A stretch of 23,558 nt of DNA. Origin: Gammaproteobacteria bacterium RIFCSPHIGHO2_02_FULL_42_13. GTDB taxonomy: Bacteria; Pseudomonadota; Gammaproteobacteria; UBA12402. The notes beneath the pieces are model-generated. The model saw only the letters and a program-made list of their open reading frames with translations, ran no database searches and was not told the origin of the DNA. Of this stretch, positions 1 through 5,686 are shown one piece after another. Position numbers and translations under genes: made by a program. The stretch covers positions 1-23,558 of the forward strand of contig MGXQ01000056.1 in assembly GCA_001801405.1 (NCBI GenBank), written 5' to 3'. The first letter of the stretch is position 1. Each line of letters opens with the position of its first letter.

Positions 1-1
1 C

Positions 2-400
2 CGTGCACGTAATATTGATGTGCTGATTGCCGACACGGCAGGACGTTTGCATACACAAGACAATTTGATGGAAGAACTCAAAAAAATTAAACGCGTCATG
101 AGCAAATTAGACTCAACGGCACCGCACGAAACCGTTCTCGTCTTAGACGCTGGAATTGGTCAAAATGCAATCCACCAAGCCAAACAATTTCATAGCGCTA
201 TTAAATTAGATAGTTTAATCATGACAAAGTTAGACGGCACCGCAAAAGGTGGTATGATTTTTAATATAAGCGAACAATTAAAGCTTCCAATTCGTTTTAT
301 TGGAATTGGTGAAAAAATGGATGACTTGCGTCCTTTTTGCGCAAAAGACTTTGTGGACGCATTATTTGAGATAAAACAAAATGGCAATGATATATTGTAG
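2..400 (+). CDS. ftsY: Signal recognition particle receptor FtsY, C-terminal part (5' end outside window)
   Basis: SRP-receptor GTPase that docks ribosome-SRP complexes at the inner membrane for co-translational insertion. The frame is open from base 2 with no start, so this is the last ~132 residues of the NG domain. Visible motifs are the G3 element DTAGR followed by LHTQDNLMEELKKIKRVM, the GQNA stretch, the G4 element TKLDGTAKGG, and the closing F-I-G-I-G-E...DDLRPF segment typical of FtsY rather than Ffh (no M domain follows). The stop codon lies 20 bp inside the next gene, ftsE, as expected for a translationally coupled ftsY-ftsE-ftsX operon. One small departure is LDAGIGQNA, where LDA(S/G)TGQNA is usual. 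The identification is firm. Confidence 0.97.
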   Translation, partial: RARNIDVLIADTAGRLHTQDNLMEELKKIKRVMSKLDSTAPHETVLVLDAGIGQNAIHQAKQFHSAIKLDSLIMTKLDGTAKGGMIFNISEQLKLPIRFIGIGEKMDDLRPFCAKDFVDALFEIKQNGNDIL

Positions 401-1064
401 CCAACTGACAAAGCATTACAGCCATACGGCCAATGCATTGTCGAGCGTAACATTTAAAATAGAACCTGGCGAAATGGTATTTCTAACCGGCCATTCGGGC
501 GCAGGAAAAAGCACCCTGCTCCGGCTATTGGGATCGCTCGAACATCCATCGAAAGGCGATATCATTATCAACGGTCGCAATATCAACCGCATGAAAAAGC
601 GCGAGATCCCCGTGTTTCGACGACAAATTGGATTAATTTTTCAAAACCCAGAGCTCTTATTGAAGCGTAGTGTATTTGATAACGTCGCGTTACCGCTCGT
701 CATTACCGGATTCCGTCAACATGAAATTAACCGTCGCGTGCGCGCGGCATTAGATAAAGTGAGCCTATTGGGATATGAAAAAGAAAAACCCGAAAATTTA
801 TCGTGCGGCGAACAACAGCGTGTTGGCATTGCGCGCGCCATCGTTCATCGACCATCGATTATTCTGGCCGACGAACCCACGGGCAACTTAGATCCTGAAT
901 TGTCAAAAGAAATTATTGATTTACTCGAACAATTTAATCAGCTTGGCACAACTTTATTAATTGCGTCACATAACACGCATATCATCGAGCATTTGTCTTA
1001 TCGCACCTTAAAATTACAAACGGGTCAACTCATCGAAGATGCAAAGGAAACCATTTATGTTTAA
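381..1064 (+). CDS. ftsE: Cell-division ABC ATPase FtsE
   Basis: ATPase partner of FtsX; FtsEX at the septum activates periplasmic amidases through EnvC-type factors and helps divisome assembly. The 227 residues give a single ABC domain: Walker A GHSGAGKST (residues 37-45), Q-loop IFQN (86-89), signature LSCGEQQRV (140-148), Walker B IILADEPTGNLD (160-171), and an H-loop in IASHNTH. The signature has Cys where LSGGE is usual; the rest of the motif is intact. The start ATG lies inside ftsY (20-bp overlap); a second ATG two codons on (387) is an alternative. There is no strong Shine-Dalgarno, consistent with coupling to ftsY. The 3' end overlaps ftsX. Confidence 0.96.
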   Translation: MAMIYCSQLTKHYSHTANALSSVTFKIEPGEMVFLTGHSGAGKSTLLRLLGSLEHPSKGDIIINGRNINRMKKREIPVFRRQIGLIFQNPELLLKRSVFDNVALPLVITGFRQHEINRRVRAALDKVSLLGYEKEKPENLSCGEQQRVGIARAIVHRPSIILADEPTGNLDPELSKEIIDLLEQFNQLGTTLLIASHNTHIIEHLSYRTLKLQTGQLIEDAKETIYV

Positions 1065-2007
1065 CAAACGAAAATCCTTACATCATTCGCCGATTGTACA
1101 TTATATTTCACAACATAAAAAAGCGTTAAAAACCAGCTTAAAACATTTTGCCATAACGCCAGTTACCGCATTATTAACTTGCATTGTGATCGGCGTTGTA
1201 CTCACGCTGCCCATGGGCTTGTTCGTATTCTTAAAAAATATACAGATTATCAGCCATAACTTACATAACAGCGCGCAAATTACGCTATACACAAACATGA
1301 CCGTCTCGGCCGATCAAATCACACAGTTGGAACAAACACTGAGTACAAATCCTGCCGTTCAAAGTTTTCAATATATCTCGCCAGAAAATGGCTTAAAAGA
1401 ATTTCAACAACAAGCTGGCTTCGGAGATGTGTTAGCAGAATTAAAAGATAACCCACTGCCCGGCGTTTTTATTGTTTATCCAAAACCGTCAATTAATACT
1501 ACCGCGCAAGCACAAGGTTTATTAACACAACTCAAAAACATCCCCAACGTAGATTCGGCTCAGCTCGATATGAATTGGTTAAATAAATTAAATGCCATGG
1601 TGATTTTTGGCCATCATCTCGTTTACGCGATCATGACAATATTTTTCTTTGCTGTTTTGCTTATTATTTCTTACACCATTCGTCTCAACACGCAAAATTA
1701 TCAAGATGAAATTCGCGTTATTAAATTGCTCGGCGGCACCAATCGATTTATTGCCCGACCTTTTTTATATAATGGCATGTTTTATGGATTATTCGGTGGC
1801 ATCATCGCCTGGCTGTTGATTAACGGGGTAATTTGGACATTACAAGACCCAATGGCCGAGCTCACTAATTTATACGGCACCACGTTCAACATCACCGGAC
1901 TTAATCTACACTTAACTGCCATGCTCCTCGGCGGCGGCATGCTCCTCGGCTATTTTGGCTCGAGGCTATCTGTATCTCGCTATATTCGAAACGTCGACGT
2001 CCGCTAA
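1057..2007 (+). CDS. ftsX: Cell-division protein FtsX, inner-membrane ABC subunit
   Basis: Membrane partner of FtsE that passes ATPase-driven movement to periplasmic peptidoglycan hydrolases. It is about 316 residues, with a basic N-terminus, a first helix (around TPVTALLTCIVIGVVLTLP), a periplasmic domain of ~120 residues containing the FtsX-type stretch NP-AVQSF-YISPENGLKEF, then three more membrane helices (HLVYAIMTIFFFAVLLIIS; GLFGGIIAWLLINGVIW; LTAMLLGGGMLLGYFG). I chose ATG 1057 over the in-frame ATG at 1039 because AAGGA (1044-1048) lies 8 bases before it; this gives an 8-bp overlap with ftsE. Operon position after ftsE supports the call. It ends just before a cluster of palindromes. 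Confidence 0.94.
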   Translation: MFNKRKSLHHSPIVHYISQHKKALKTSLKHFAITPVTALLTCIVIGVVLTLPMGLFVFLKNIQIISHNLHNSAQITLYTNMTVSADQITQLEQTLSTNPAVQSFQYISPENGLKEFQQQAGFGDVLAELKDNPLPGVFIVYPKPSINTTAQAQGLLTQLKNIPNVDSAQLDMNWLNKLNAMVIFGHHLVYAIMTIFFFAVLLIISYTIRLNTQNYQDEIRVIKLLGGTNRFIARPFLYNGMFYGLFGGIIAWLLINGVIWTLQDPMAELTNLYGTTFNITGLNLHLTAMLLGGGMLLGYFGSRLSVSRYIRNVDVR

Positions 2008-2018
2008 TTATTTCTCGG

Positions 2019-2191
2019 CAGCTCTGAGCTGCTCAAACCCACGCCACGCCTATCTTACAGCAGCTCAGAGCTGTGAGGCGCAAATATCGTCAGCTCAGAG
2101 CTGCGAGACGGCATGCAATCCTTGCTACGACTGGATCTCCACAGCTCAGAGCTGGCAAGTATATTTTTTACACAGTAGCAGCTCAGAGCTC
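2019..2191. repeat. Cluster of five 13-bp palindromes, CAGCTC(A/T)GAGCTG
   Basis: Copies start at 2019 (central T), 2061, 2091, 2142 and 2179 (central A; the last ends in C instead of G). Each is a perfect dyad around one central base, apart from the final base of the fifth copy. The spacers are 29, 17, 38 and 24 bp and differ in sequence, so this is not a CRISPR array. The cluster occupies nearly all of the ftsX-rpoH gap upstream of the rpoH promoter. Small open frames across it exist only because the repeat lacks stops. Its function is unknown; an operator array, protein-binding site cluster or hairpin-rich RNA are all possible. Confidence 0.85.
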
Positions 2192-2205
2192 GGATGAAAA
2201 TTATG

Positions 2206-2233
2206 TTCACAAATTCGGTCAAATTGCTATAAT
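2206..2233 (+). promoter_or_regulatory. Extended -10 promoter immediately before rpoH
   Basis: The -35 is TTCACA (2206-2211) and, 16 bp later, there is a consensus -10 TATAAT (2228-2233), preceded by TG at 2225-2226 (extended -10, TGCTATAAT). Transcription would be expected to start near 2240-2241, one or two bases before the rpoH ATG at 2242, leaving essentially no leader. This is predicted from the sequence only. Confidence 0.65.
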
Positions 2234-2241
2234 AATGGGCC

Positions 2242-3129
2242 ATGAGTACGCAATTACAAACAATCGATATGACGCTGCCCATTGGCACTCTAGATAGCTA
2301 TCTGCAGCGCATCTATGGCTTGCCTATGCTATCCGCCGAGGAAGAGTATGCGCTAGCAATGTGCTTACGCGAAAATAATGATATCGAAGCTGCCAGAAAA
2401 CTCGTTTTAACGCATTTACGTTTTGTCGCCAAAATAGCAAAAAATTACATGGGCTATGGCTTAGCGCTAGCTGATTTAATTCAAGAAGGCAATTTAGGTT
2501 TGATGAAAGCGGTCAAGCGGTTTGATCCATCGATGGGCGTTCGACTGGTATCGTTTGCCGTACATTGGATTAAAGCCGAAATACACGAATTTATTCTAAA
2601 AAATTGGCGTATCGTAAAAATCGCCACGACTAAAGCCCAACGCAAATTGTTTTTTAATTTGCGCAAATCAAAAAAACGCTTAGGCTGGTTTACGAAACAA
2701 GAAATCGATGACGTCGCGCGAACATTAAATGTAAAGCCCGAAACGGTGCTGGAAATGGAGCAACGTCTCGACGCACATGATGCTGCGTTTGATGCAGAAG
2801 ATGAAAATGATTTTTCTGCACCGATACATTATTTAACGAATCAATCACAAAACCCTGCGCAATTAGCGGAAACCACCGATACTGAACAAGATAATCAAAA
2901 ACAATTAATGATCGCAGTTAAAAAATTAGATGATCGCAGCCAAACCATTATTCAGGCACGTTGGCTCACCGAATCGAAAGCGCCACTACAAGAGCTTGCG
3001 ACACAATTCAATATCTCTGTTGAGCGCGTTCGGCAACTTGAACAAACCGCAATAAAAAAATTAAAATCTTTGATGAGTGCGCCCCCGCGCGGCGTCATCC
3101 CCGAAAATGCTTTCCCGCCGAAGCAATAG
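2242..3129 (+). CDS. rpoH: Heat-shock sigma factor RpoH (sigma-32)
   Basis: Alternative sigma factor directing RNA polymerase to heat-shock promoters. The 295 residues have a sigma region 1/2 (LPMLSAEEEYALA, 27-39; LVLTHLRFVAKIAKNY, 54-69; DLIQEGNLGLMKAVKRFDP, 78-96; VRLVSFAVHWIKAEIHEF, 100-117), the RpoH box QRKLFFNLR (133-141) that separates RpoH from RpoD/RpoS, and a region 4 helix-turn-helix (LQELATQFNISVERVRQLE, 249-267). The ATG at 2242 matches the N-terminal length of E. coli RpoH, but it has no Shine-Dalgarno and lies only 9 bp after a TATAAT, suggesting leaderless translation. The last ~13 residues (from Arg283) lie beyond the usual C-terminus and are encoded by a dispersed palindromic repeat. 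Confidence 0.97.
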   Translation: MSTQLQTIDMTLPIGTLDSYLQRIYGLPMLSAEEEYALAMCLRENNDIEAARKLVLTHLRFVAKIAKNYMGYGLALADLIQEGNLGLMKAVKRFDPSMGVRLVSFAVHWIKAEIHEFILKNWRIVKIATTKAQRKLFFNLRKSKKRLGWFTKQEIDDVARTLNVKPETVLEMEQRLDAHDAAFDAEDENDFSAPIHYLTNQSQNPAQLAETTDTEQDNQKQLMIAVKKLDDRSQTIIQARWLTESKAPLQELATQFNISVERVRQLEQTAIKKLKSLMSAPPRGVIPENAFPPKQ

Positions 3130-3156
3130 CGAGGCGGAAACATTTATCGGGGATCC
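3094..3156 (-). repeat. Family A palindromic repeat, copy 1 (overlaps rpoH 3' end)
   Basis: Read on the minus strand it opens with TGGATCCCCGATAAATG and closes with CATTTTCGGGGATGACG, forming a long imperfect hairpin with inner arms TTTCCGCC and GGCGGGAAA. The outer ends match the other copies of this family (3213, 7441, 13504, 13579). The first 36 bases are the final codons and stop of rpoH. Confidence 0.8.
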
Positions 3157-3212
3157 ATTCCTAAATTAACTTCAATAAAATTAAATTTTCCGATATTGGA
3201 CTTATTGATCTA

Positions 3213-3254
3213 TGGATCCCCGGCTATTTTGCTTCGCAAAATCCCGGGGATGAC
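3213..3254 (+). repeat. Family A palindromic repeat, copy 2
   Basis: TGGATCCCCGG leads into the hairpin ATTTTG-CTTCG-CAAAAT and closes with CCCGGGGATGAC. It faces copy 1 across a 56-bp AT-rich spacer. It lacks a T-tract, so it is not a standard intrinsic terminator, though it could stabilise the rpoH 3' end. Confidence 0.8.
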
Positions 3255-3268
3255 AGCATCCCTGAGAA

Positions 3269-3336
3269 CGTAGGTTGGGCCGTGAGGCCCAACAAACTAT
3301 TCCCGTTGGGCTTCGCTTCGCTCAGCGCCAACCTAC
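3269..3336 (-). repeat. Family B double-hairpin repeat, copy 1
   Basis: Terminal inverted arms GTAGGTTGG and CCAACCTAC enclose two hairpins: TTGGGCC/GGCCCAA with a 4-base loop, and GTTGGGC...GCCAAC containing GCTTCGCTTCGCTC. The two halves are separated by 9 bp. The same two halves recur at 13634-13778 with one mismatch in 32 bases and none in 27 bases respectively. A further half-arm GCCCAACCTACC follows at 3347-3358. Confidence 0.85.
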
Positions 3337-3427
3337 ATTTTACTTAGCCCAACCTACCGCGCTCCCCTTGAGAATCCCCAAGCGAAAAGTCCCACGCGGC
3401 AAGCAGCGGGGAAATCTTCACATTATT

Positions 3428-4000
3428 TTATGAAGAAACCACGTTCCCTCCAATCACGCGACCACCAAGTTTTGAGTCTTTAGAAACATAAACTGTACCG
3501 TGGTTACATTTGAAAGTGATGTTGCCATTCACTTCTGAGCTCTGTTGCAAAGACACCGATTGATTTTTTTCACAACGCGAATCGGATTGATTGATGATAA
3601 TGTTTTTTGTTTGCGTACTTGTTAATATAAAATTATCCGCTGTAACTGATAGATCATCGCCAAAACTAGCATGATTCGGCTTTAAAGACCCTTGAATTGA
3701 AGACTTCCCTTTAACATCACTCTGCGTTAACTTGCCAGAACCATCTATATTCAACGTATTCAAATGCGCATCGTTTGCGATTAATTGACCTGAAATATGC
3801 GTATCACCCGTCACCGTCGTGCCGTCCATCGTCACTTTACCTGCAAAATCTACCGAAGAAACTGTTTGTTTGCCGTAATACATTTTACCATGCGCATTAT
3901 GTCGTACATGACCATGCGCATTATGTCGTGCATTGCCATGCGCATAACTTGTCATCGCAATGAATAACAATGTGGATACGCTTAAAATACTTTTATTCAT
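3428..4000 (-). CDS. Secreted His-rich, beta-helix-like protein of unknown function
   Basis: I do not recognise a named family. The ~190 residues begin with a signal peptide (MNKSILSVSTLLFIAMTSYA, cleavage expected after SYA), followed by a short Gly/His/Asn/Ala repeat in which RHNAHG occurs twice (about residues 24-38) and could bind metal. The rest has regularly spaced hydrophobic and Gly/Ser/Thr/Asn turns (for example VTMDGTTVTGDTHISGQLI) resembling stacked beta-strands of bactofilin- or adhesin-like helices, with two Cys near the C-terminus (SRCEKNQ, FKCNHG) that could form a disulfide. I chose the ATG at 4000, not 4006, because GGGAG (4011-4007) lies 6 bases upstream of it and directly abuts the other. 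It is co-directional with, and 97 bp downstream of, the small peptide gene. Confidence 0.8.
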   Translation of the reverse strand: MNKSILSVSTLLFIAMTSYAHGNARHNAHGHVRHNAHGKMYYGKQTVSSVDFAGKVTMDGTTVTGDTHISGQLIANDAHLNTLNIDGSGKLTQSDVKGKSSIQGSLKPNHASFGDDLSVTADNFILTSTQTKNIIINQSDSRCEKNQSVSLQQSSEVNGNITFKCNHGTVYVSKDSKLGGRVIGGNVVSS

Positions 4001-4028
4001 TTTCATCTCCCATAAATATTTAAATGTT

Positions 4029-4056
4029 GTTGGGCCTTGCTGATGCTCAGCCCAAC
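4029..4056. repeat. Diverged family B half-hairpin
   Basis: GTTGGGC ... GCTCAGC-CCAAC forms a hairpin closely resembling the GTTGGGC half of family B (3305-3332). It lies between the peptide terminator and the secreted-protein gene. Confidence 0.5.
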
Positions 4057-4060
4057 TGAC

Positions 4061-4090
4061 AAAAAATGAGGCTGCCGCGGCGCAACCTCA
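4061..4090 (-). terminator. Intrinsic terminator of the small peptide gene
   Basis: On the minus strand TGAGGTTGC pairs with GCAGCCTCA (nine pairs, one G-U) around the loop GCCGCG, followed directly by six T. It begins 8 bases after the stop codon, so the peptide gene appears to be its own transcription unit. Confidence 0.85.
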
Positions 4091-4097
4091 TGTATGA

Positions 4098-4289
4098 TTA
4101 ATTATAACAAGGACAATTGGTATCGGCGAATGGTGGCCGAATGCTTGCAGCACAGTGTCCACAATTGGTGTCAAACGCCGGCATGACTCCGACCAACCCC
4201 GTCGCGCCACTAATGGTATCCAAAATTGCCTTGTCGTGAATAATCACTCGACCTAACTTATCTAATTCAATCTTGCTTGCTTTATTCAT
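4098..4289 (-). CDS. Small Cys-containing peptide, candidate RiPP or metal-binding precursor
   Basis: A 63-residue peptide with precursor-like architecture. The N-terminal half is charged and leader-like (KIELDKLGRVIIHDKAILD, residues 6-24), followed by ISGATG (26-31), which resembles the Gly-Gly/Gly-Ala cleavage sites of double-glycine leaders. The C-terminal core contains two copies of a Cys motif, DTNCGHC (40-46) and DTNCPC (56-61), separated by a Pro-containing linker. A strong GAGGAG ribosome site lies about 8 bases before the ATG and a clean terminator follows, so expression is likely. No LanB/LanC, YcaO, radical-SAM, MNIO or C39 peptidase gene occurs in the window. A redox or metal-binding small protein is an alternative. 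The precursor role is inference from layout. Confidence 0.75.
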   Translation of the reverse strand: MNKASKIELDKLGRVIIHDKAILDTISGATGLVGVMPAFDTNCGHCAASIRPPFADTNCPCYN

Positions 4290-4506
4290 AATATACTCCT
4301 CGTTAAAAGTTAAAAAATTTCCATTTGTATTTTAAGATCGCTCATTAGAATTGTTATAAGACCTTGAAAAACAGGGACAGTTTAATCAAGCAATCCGATT
4401 GATTCTTCCGTACAAAATACTGAATTTTTACTGGTTGTCGTCTGCAAATTGGATTACTATAGGGCTTGCAAACCATTATATATTTGTGAAACAAAAGGGG
4501 CTCACC
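4290..4506. other. Divergent intergenic region between the peptide gene (-) and the MFS gene (+)
   Basis: It should carry promoters for both directions. On the + strand TTGTCG (4435-4440) and TATAGG (4458-4463) are 17 bp apart, a weak match. No convincing minus-strand promoter was found. A small dyad CAATC-C-GATTG lies near 4391-4401. Confidence 0.4.
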
Positions 4507-5112
4507 ATGCGTAAAGAAAACATCCATTTTTTCGCCCTATCCCTCATCGCCATCAATATAACCATCATTGTTGCCGCTGAATTTCTGCGCCCTCTGTGGA
4601 GCAGTTACGCTCAATATATCGGCGGCGATGTGCGAACCGCGGGCATCGCCGTCAGCACATTTTCCATCGTCATTGGACTTTGTATTGTCTTCGCGGGTTA
4701 TATGGAGCATCGCCTAAAAAACGAAGAAACCATGATGATCATCACATCAGCATTATTATCGGTTATCTATTTGGGCTATTTTTTCATACACCATACGTGG
4801 CAATTATATATTTTACAGGCGTTGCTGGGTCTTGCGTGCGCTTTTCAATCACCGGCGATATTTTCGCTGTATCATCGCTATATTCCCAAAGAAAAATCAG
4901 CGCTTTATTGGGGAATCTGGAATGGCTTTTACTTTATTGCTATCGGCATCGCATCTTTGATCAGCGCCTTTGCGTTACATCATTTTGGGTTTAAAATGGT
5001 TTTTGCAATATTGTGGCTATTTTCGTTGGCATCGTTTCTACTGTGTTTATTTTTGATGCCACAGATGAAGCAACAACACCACCAAGGACAAATTTCAAAA
5101 TTCTTCAATTAG
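4507..5112 (+). CDS. Half-size MFS-type membrane transporter (six helices)
   Basis: An inner-membrane protein of 201 residues with about six hydrophobic helices and the layout of an MFS N-terminal half: an amphipathic start (MRKENIHFF), long helices, a loop with basic residues after helix 2 (YMEHRLKNEE), and a helix 4/5 segment with Gly/Ala spacing (LLGLACAFQSPAIFSLYHRYIP). Full MFS proteins are about 400 residues, so this is either a natural half-protein that dimerises or a gene that has lost its second half; no remnant follows the stop. I chose ATG 4507 because AAAAGGGG ends 6 bases before it; the longer frame from 4399 lacks a ribosome site. The substrate is unknown. Confidence 0.75.
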   Translation: MRKENIHFFALSLIAINITIIVAAEFLRPLWSSYAQYIGGDVRTAGIAVSTFSIVIGLCIVFAGYMEHRLKNEETMMIITSALLSVIYLGYFFIHHTWQLYILQALLGLACAFQSPAIFSLYHRYIPKEKSALYWGIWNGFYFIAIGIASLISAFALHHFGFKMVFAILWLFSLASFLLCLFLMPQMKQQHHQGQISKFFN

Positions 5113-5132
5113 AAGAAAGATTGGTTTATAAT
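5104..5132 (+). promoter_or_regulatory. Candidate promoter for the nitroreductase gene
   Basis: A perfect -10 TATAAT (5127-5132) is preceded by a weak -35 TTCAAT (5104-5109) at 17 bp. It overlaps the stop of the preceding gene, which would allow expression separate from it. Confidence 0.45.
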
Positions 5133-5161
5133 CGTAATGACGAAAGACAATGGAGCTTATC

Positions 5162-5677
5162 ATGGATGCATTAGAAACAATTTTAACGCGACGTTCAACT
5201 CGTCGCTTTAGTAACGAACCCATTTCAGACGAGATGATTCATACCCTGCTCGATGCCGCGATGAGTGCGCCATCAGCTTGTAACCAACAACCATGGCATT
5301 TTATCGTCGTAAAAGATCGATCGTTATTAGATAAAATCGCCAGCGTGCACCCTTGTGCAAAAATGTGCGCGCAAGCACCACTTTCGATTGTTCCCTGCGC
5401 AGATCCAGACTTACAAACCAAAATTGGAAAAGATTTCTGGATACAAGATTTGTCTGCCGCCACTCAAAATATTTTGTTAGCCGCCAGAAGCCTTGAGTTA
5501 GGTGCTGTCTGGTGCGGCGTGTATCCGCGCAAAGATAATGAAAAACATATCCGCGAGATCTTTCAAATTCCCATAAACATTATCCCCTTTGCAGTCATCG
5601 CCATCGGCTATACCGACGTCCAACAAATACCGGTCGATCGCTATAAAACCGATCGCGTACATACAGACATATGGTAA
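5162..5677 (+). CDS. Nitroreductase-family FMN oxidoreductase
   Basis: A soluble NAD(P)H-dependent flavoenzyme of 171 residues, in the short nitroreductase class. The N-terminal motif RRSTRRF with SAPSACNQQPWHFIVV forms the FMN phosphate and isoalloxazine site (residues ~10-50), and the C-terminal part has the usual AARSLELGAVWCGVYP and PFAVIAIGY segments. I chose ATG 5162 (MDALETILTRRS) rather than 5150 because GGAG (5152-5155) lies 6 bases before it. The physiological substrate cannot be read from sequence. It is 9 bp ahead of the ABC permease gene and may share its transcript. Nitroreductase-like enzymes also act as azoline dehydrogenases in peptide maturation, but this one lacks features specific to that group. 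Confidence 0.9.
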   Translation: MDALETILTRRSTRRFSNEPISDEMIHTLLDAAMSAPSACNQQPWHFIVVKDRSLLDKIASVHPCAKMCAQAPLSIVPCADPDLQTKIGKDFWIQDLSAATQNILLAARSLELGAVWCGVYPRKDNEKHIREIFQIPINIIPFAVIAIGYTDVQQIPVDRYKTDRVHTDIW

Positions 5678-5686
5678 TTAATCGAG

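Larger units (their letters stand above)
3130..3427. other. Convergent intergenic region between rpoH and the minus-strand secreted-protein gene
   Basis: No gene is visible. It holds family A copies 1 and 2 and family B copy 1. The remaining stretch 3359-3427 shows GC-rich runs but no clean hairpin plus T-tract for either strand. Confidence 0.7.

Noticed and set aside
2019..2191. Possible CRISPR array
   Set aside because: The repeat is only 13 bp, spacers vary from 17 to 38 bp, and no cas genes are present.
1955..2297. Three overlapping small open frames in the ftsX-rpoH gap, on both strands
   Set aside because: They are by-products of the stop-free palindrome repeats, lack ribosome sites, and overlap the ftsX end or rpoH start.
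3213..3254. Family A copy 2 as the rpoH intrinsic terminator
   Set aside because: The hairpin is stable but followed by GATGACAGC, with no T-tract.
4369..4383. AACAGGGACAGTTT-like word, reminiscent of transposon ends
   Set aside because: A single short match without a partner repeat or transposase is not enough to call an element.
4448..4464. Resemblance to a phage T7-type promoter end (CTATAGGG)
   Set aside because: Only eight bases match, the upstream part of the consensus is absent, and no phage polymerase is present.
4399..4506. Longer N-terminus for the MFS-type protein
   Set aside because: The frame is open upstream but has no ribosome site, whereas ATG 4507 has AAAAGGGG at 6 bases and starts right at the amphipathic head of helix 1.
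5162..5677. Nitroreductase as a RiPP-maturing azoline dehydrogenase for the nearby peptide
   Set aside because: It is a short generic nitroreductase, is on the opposite strand from the peptide, and no cyclodehydratase gene accompanies it.
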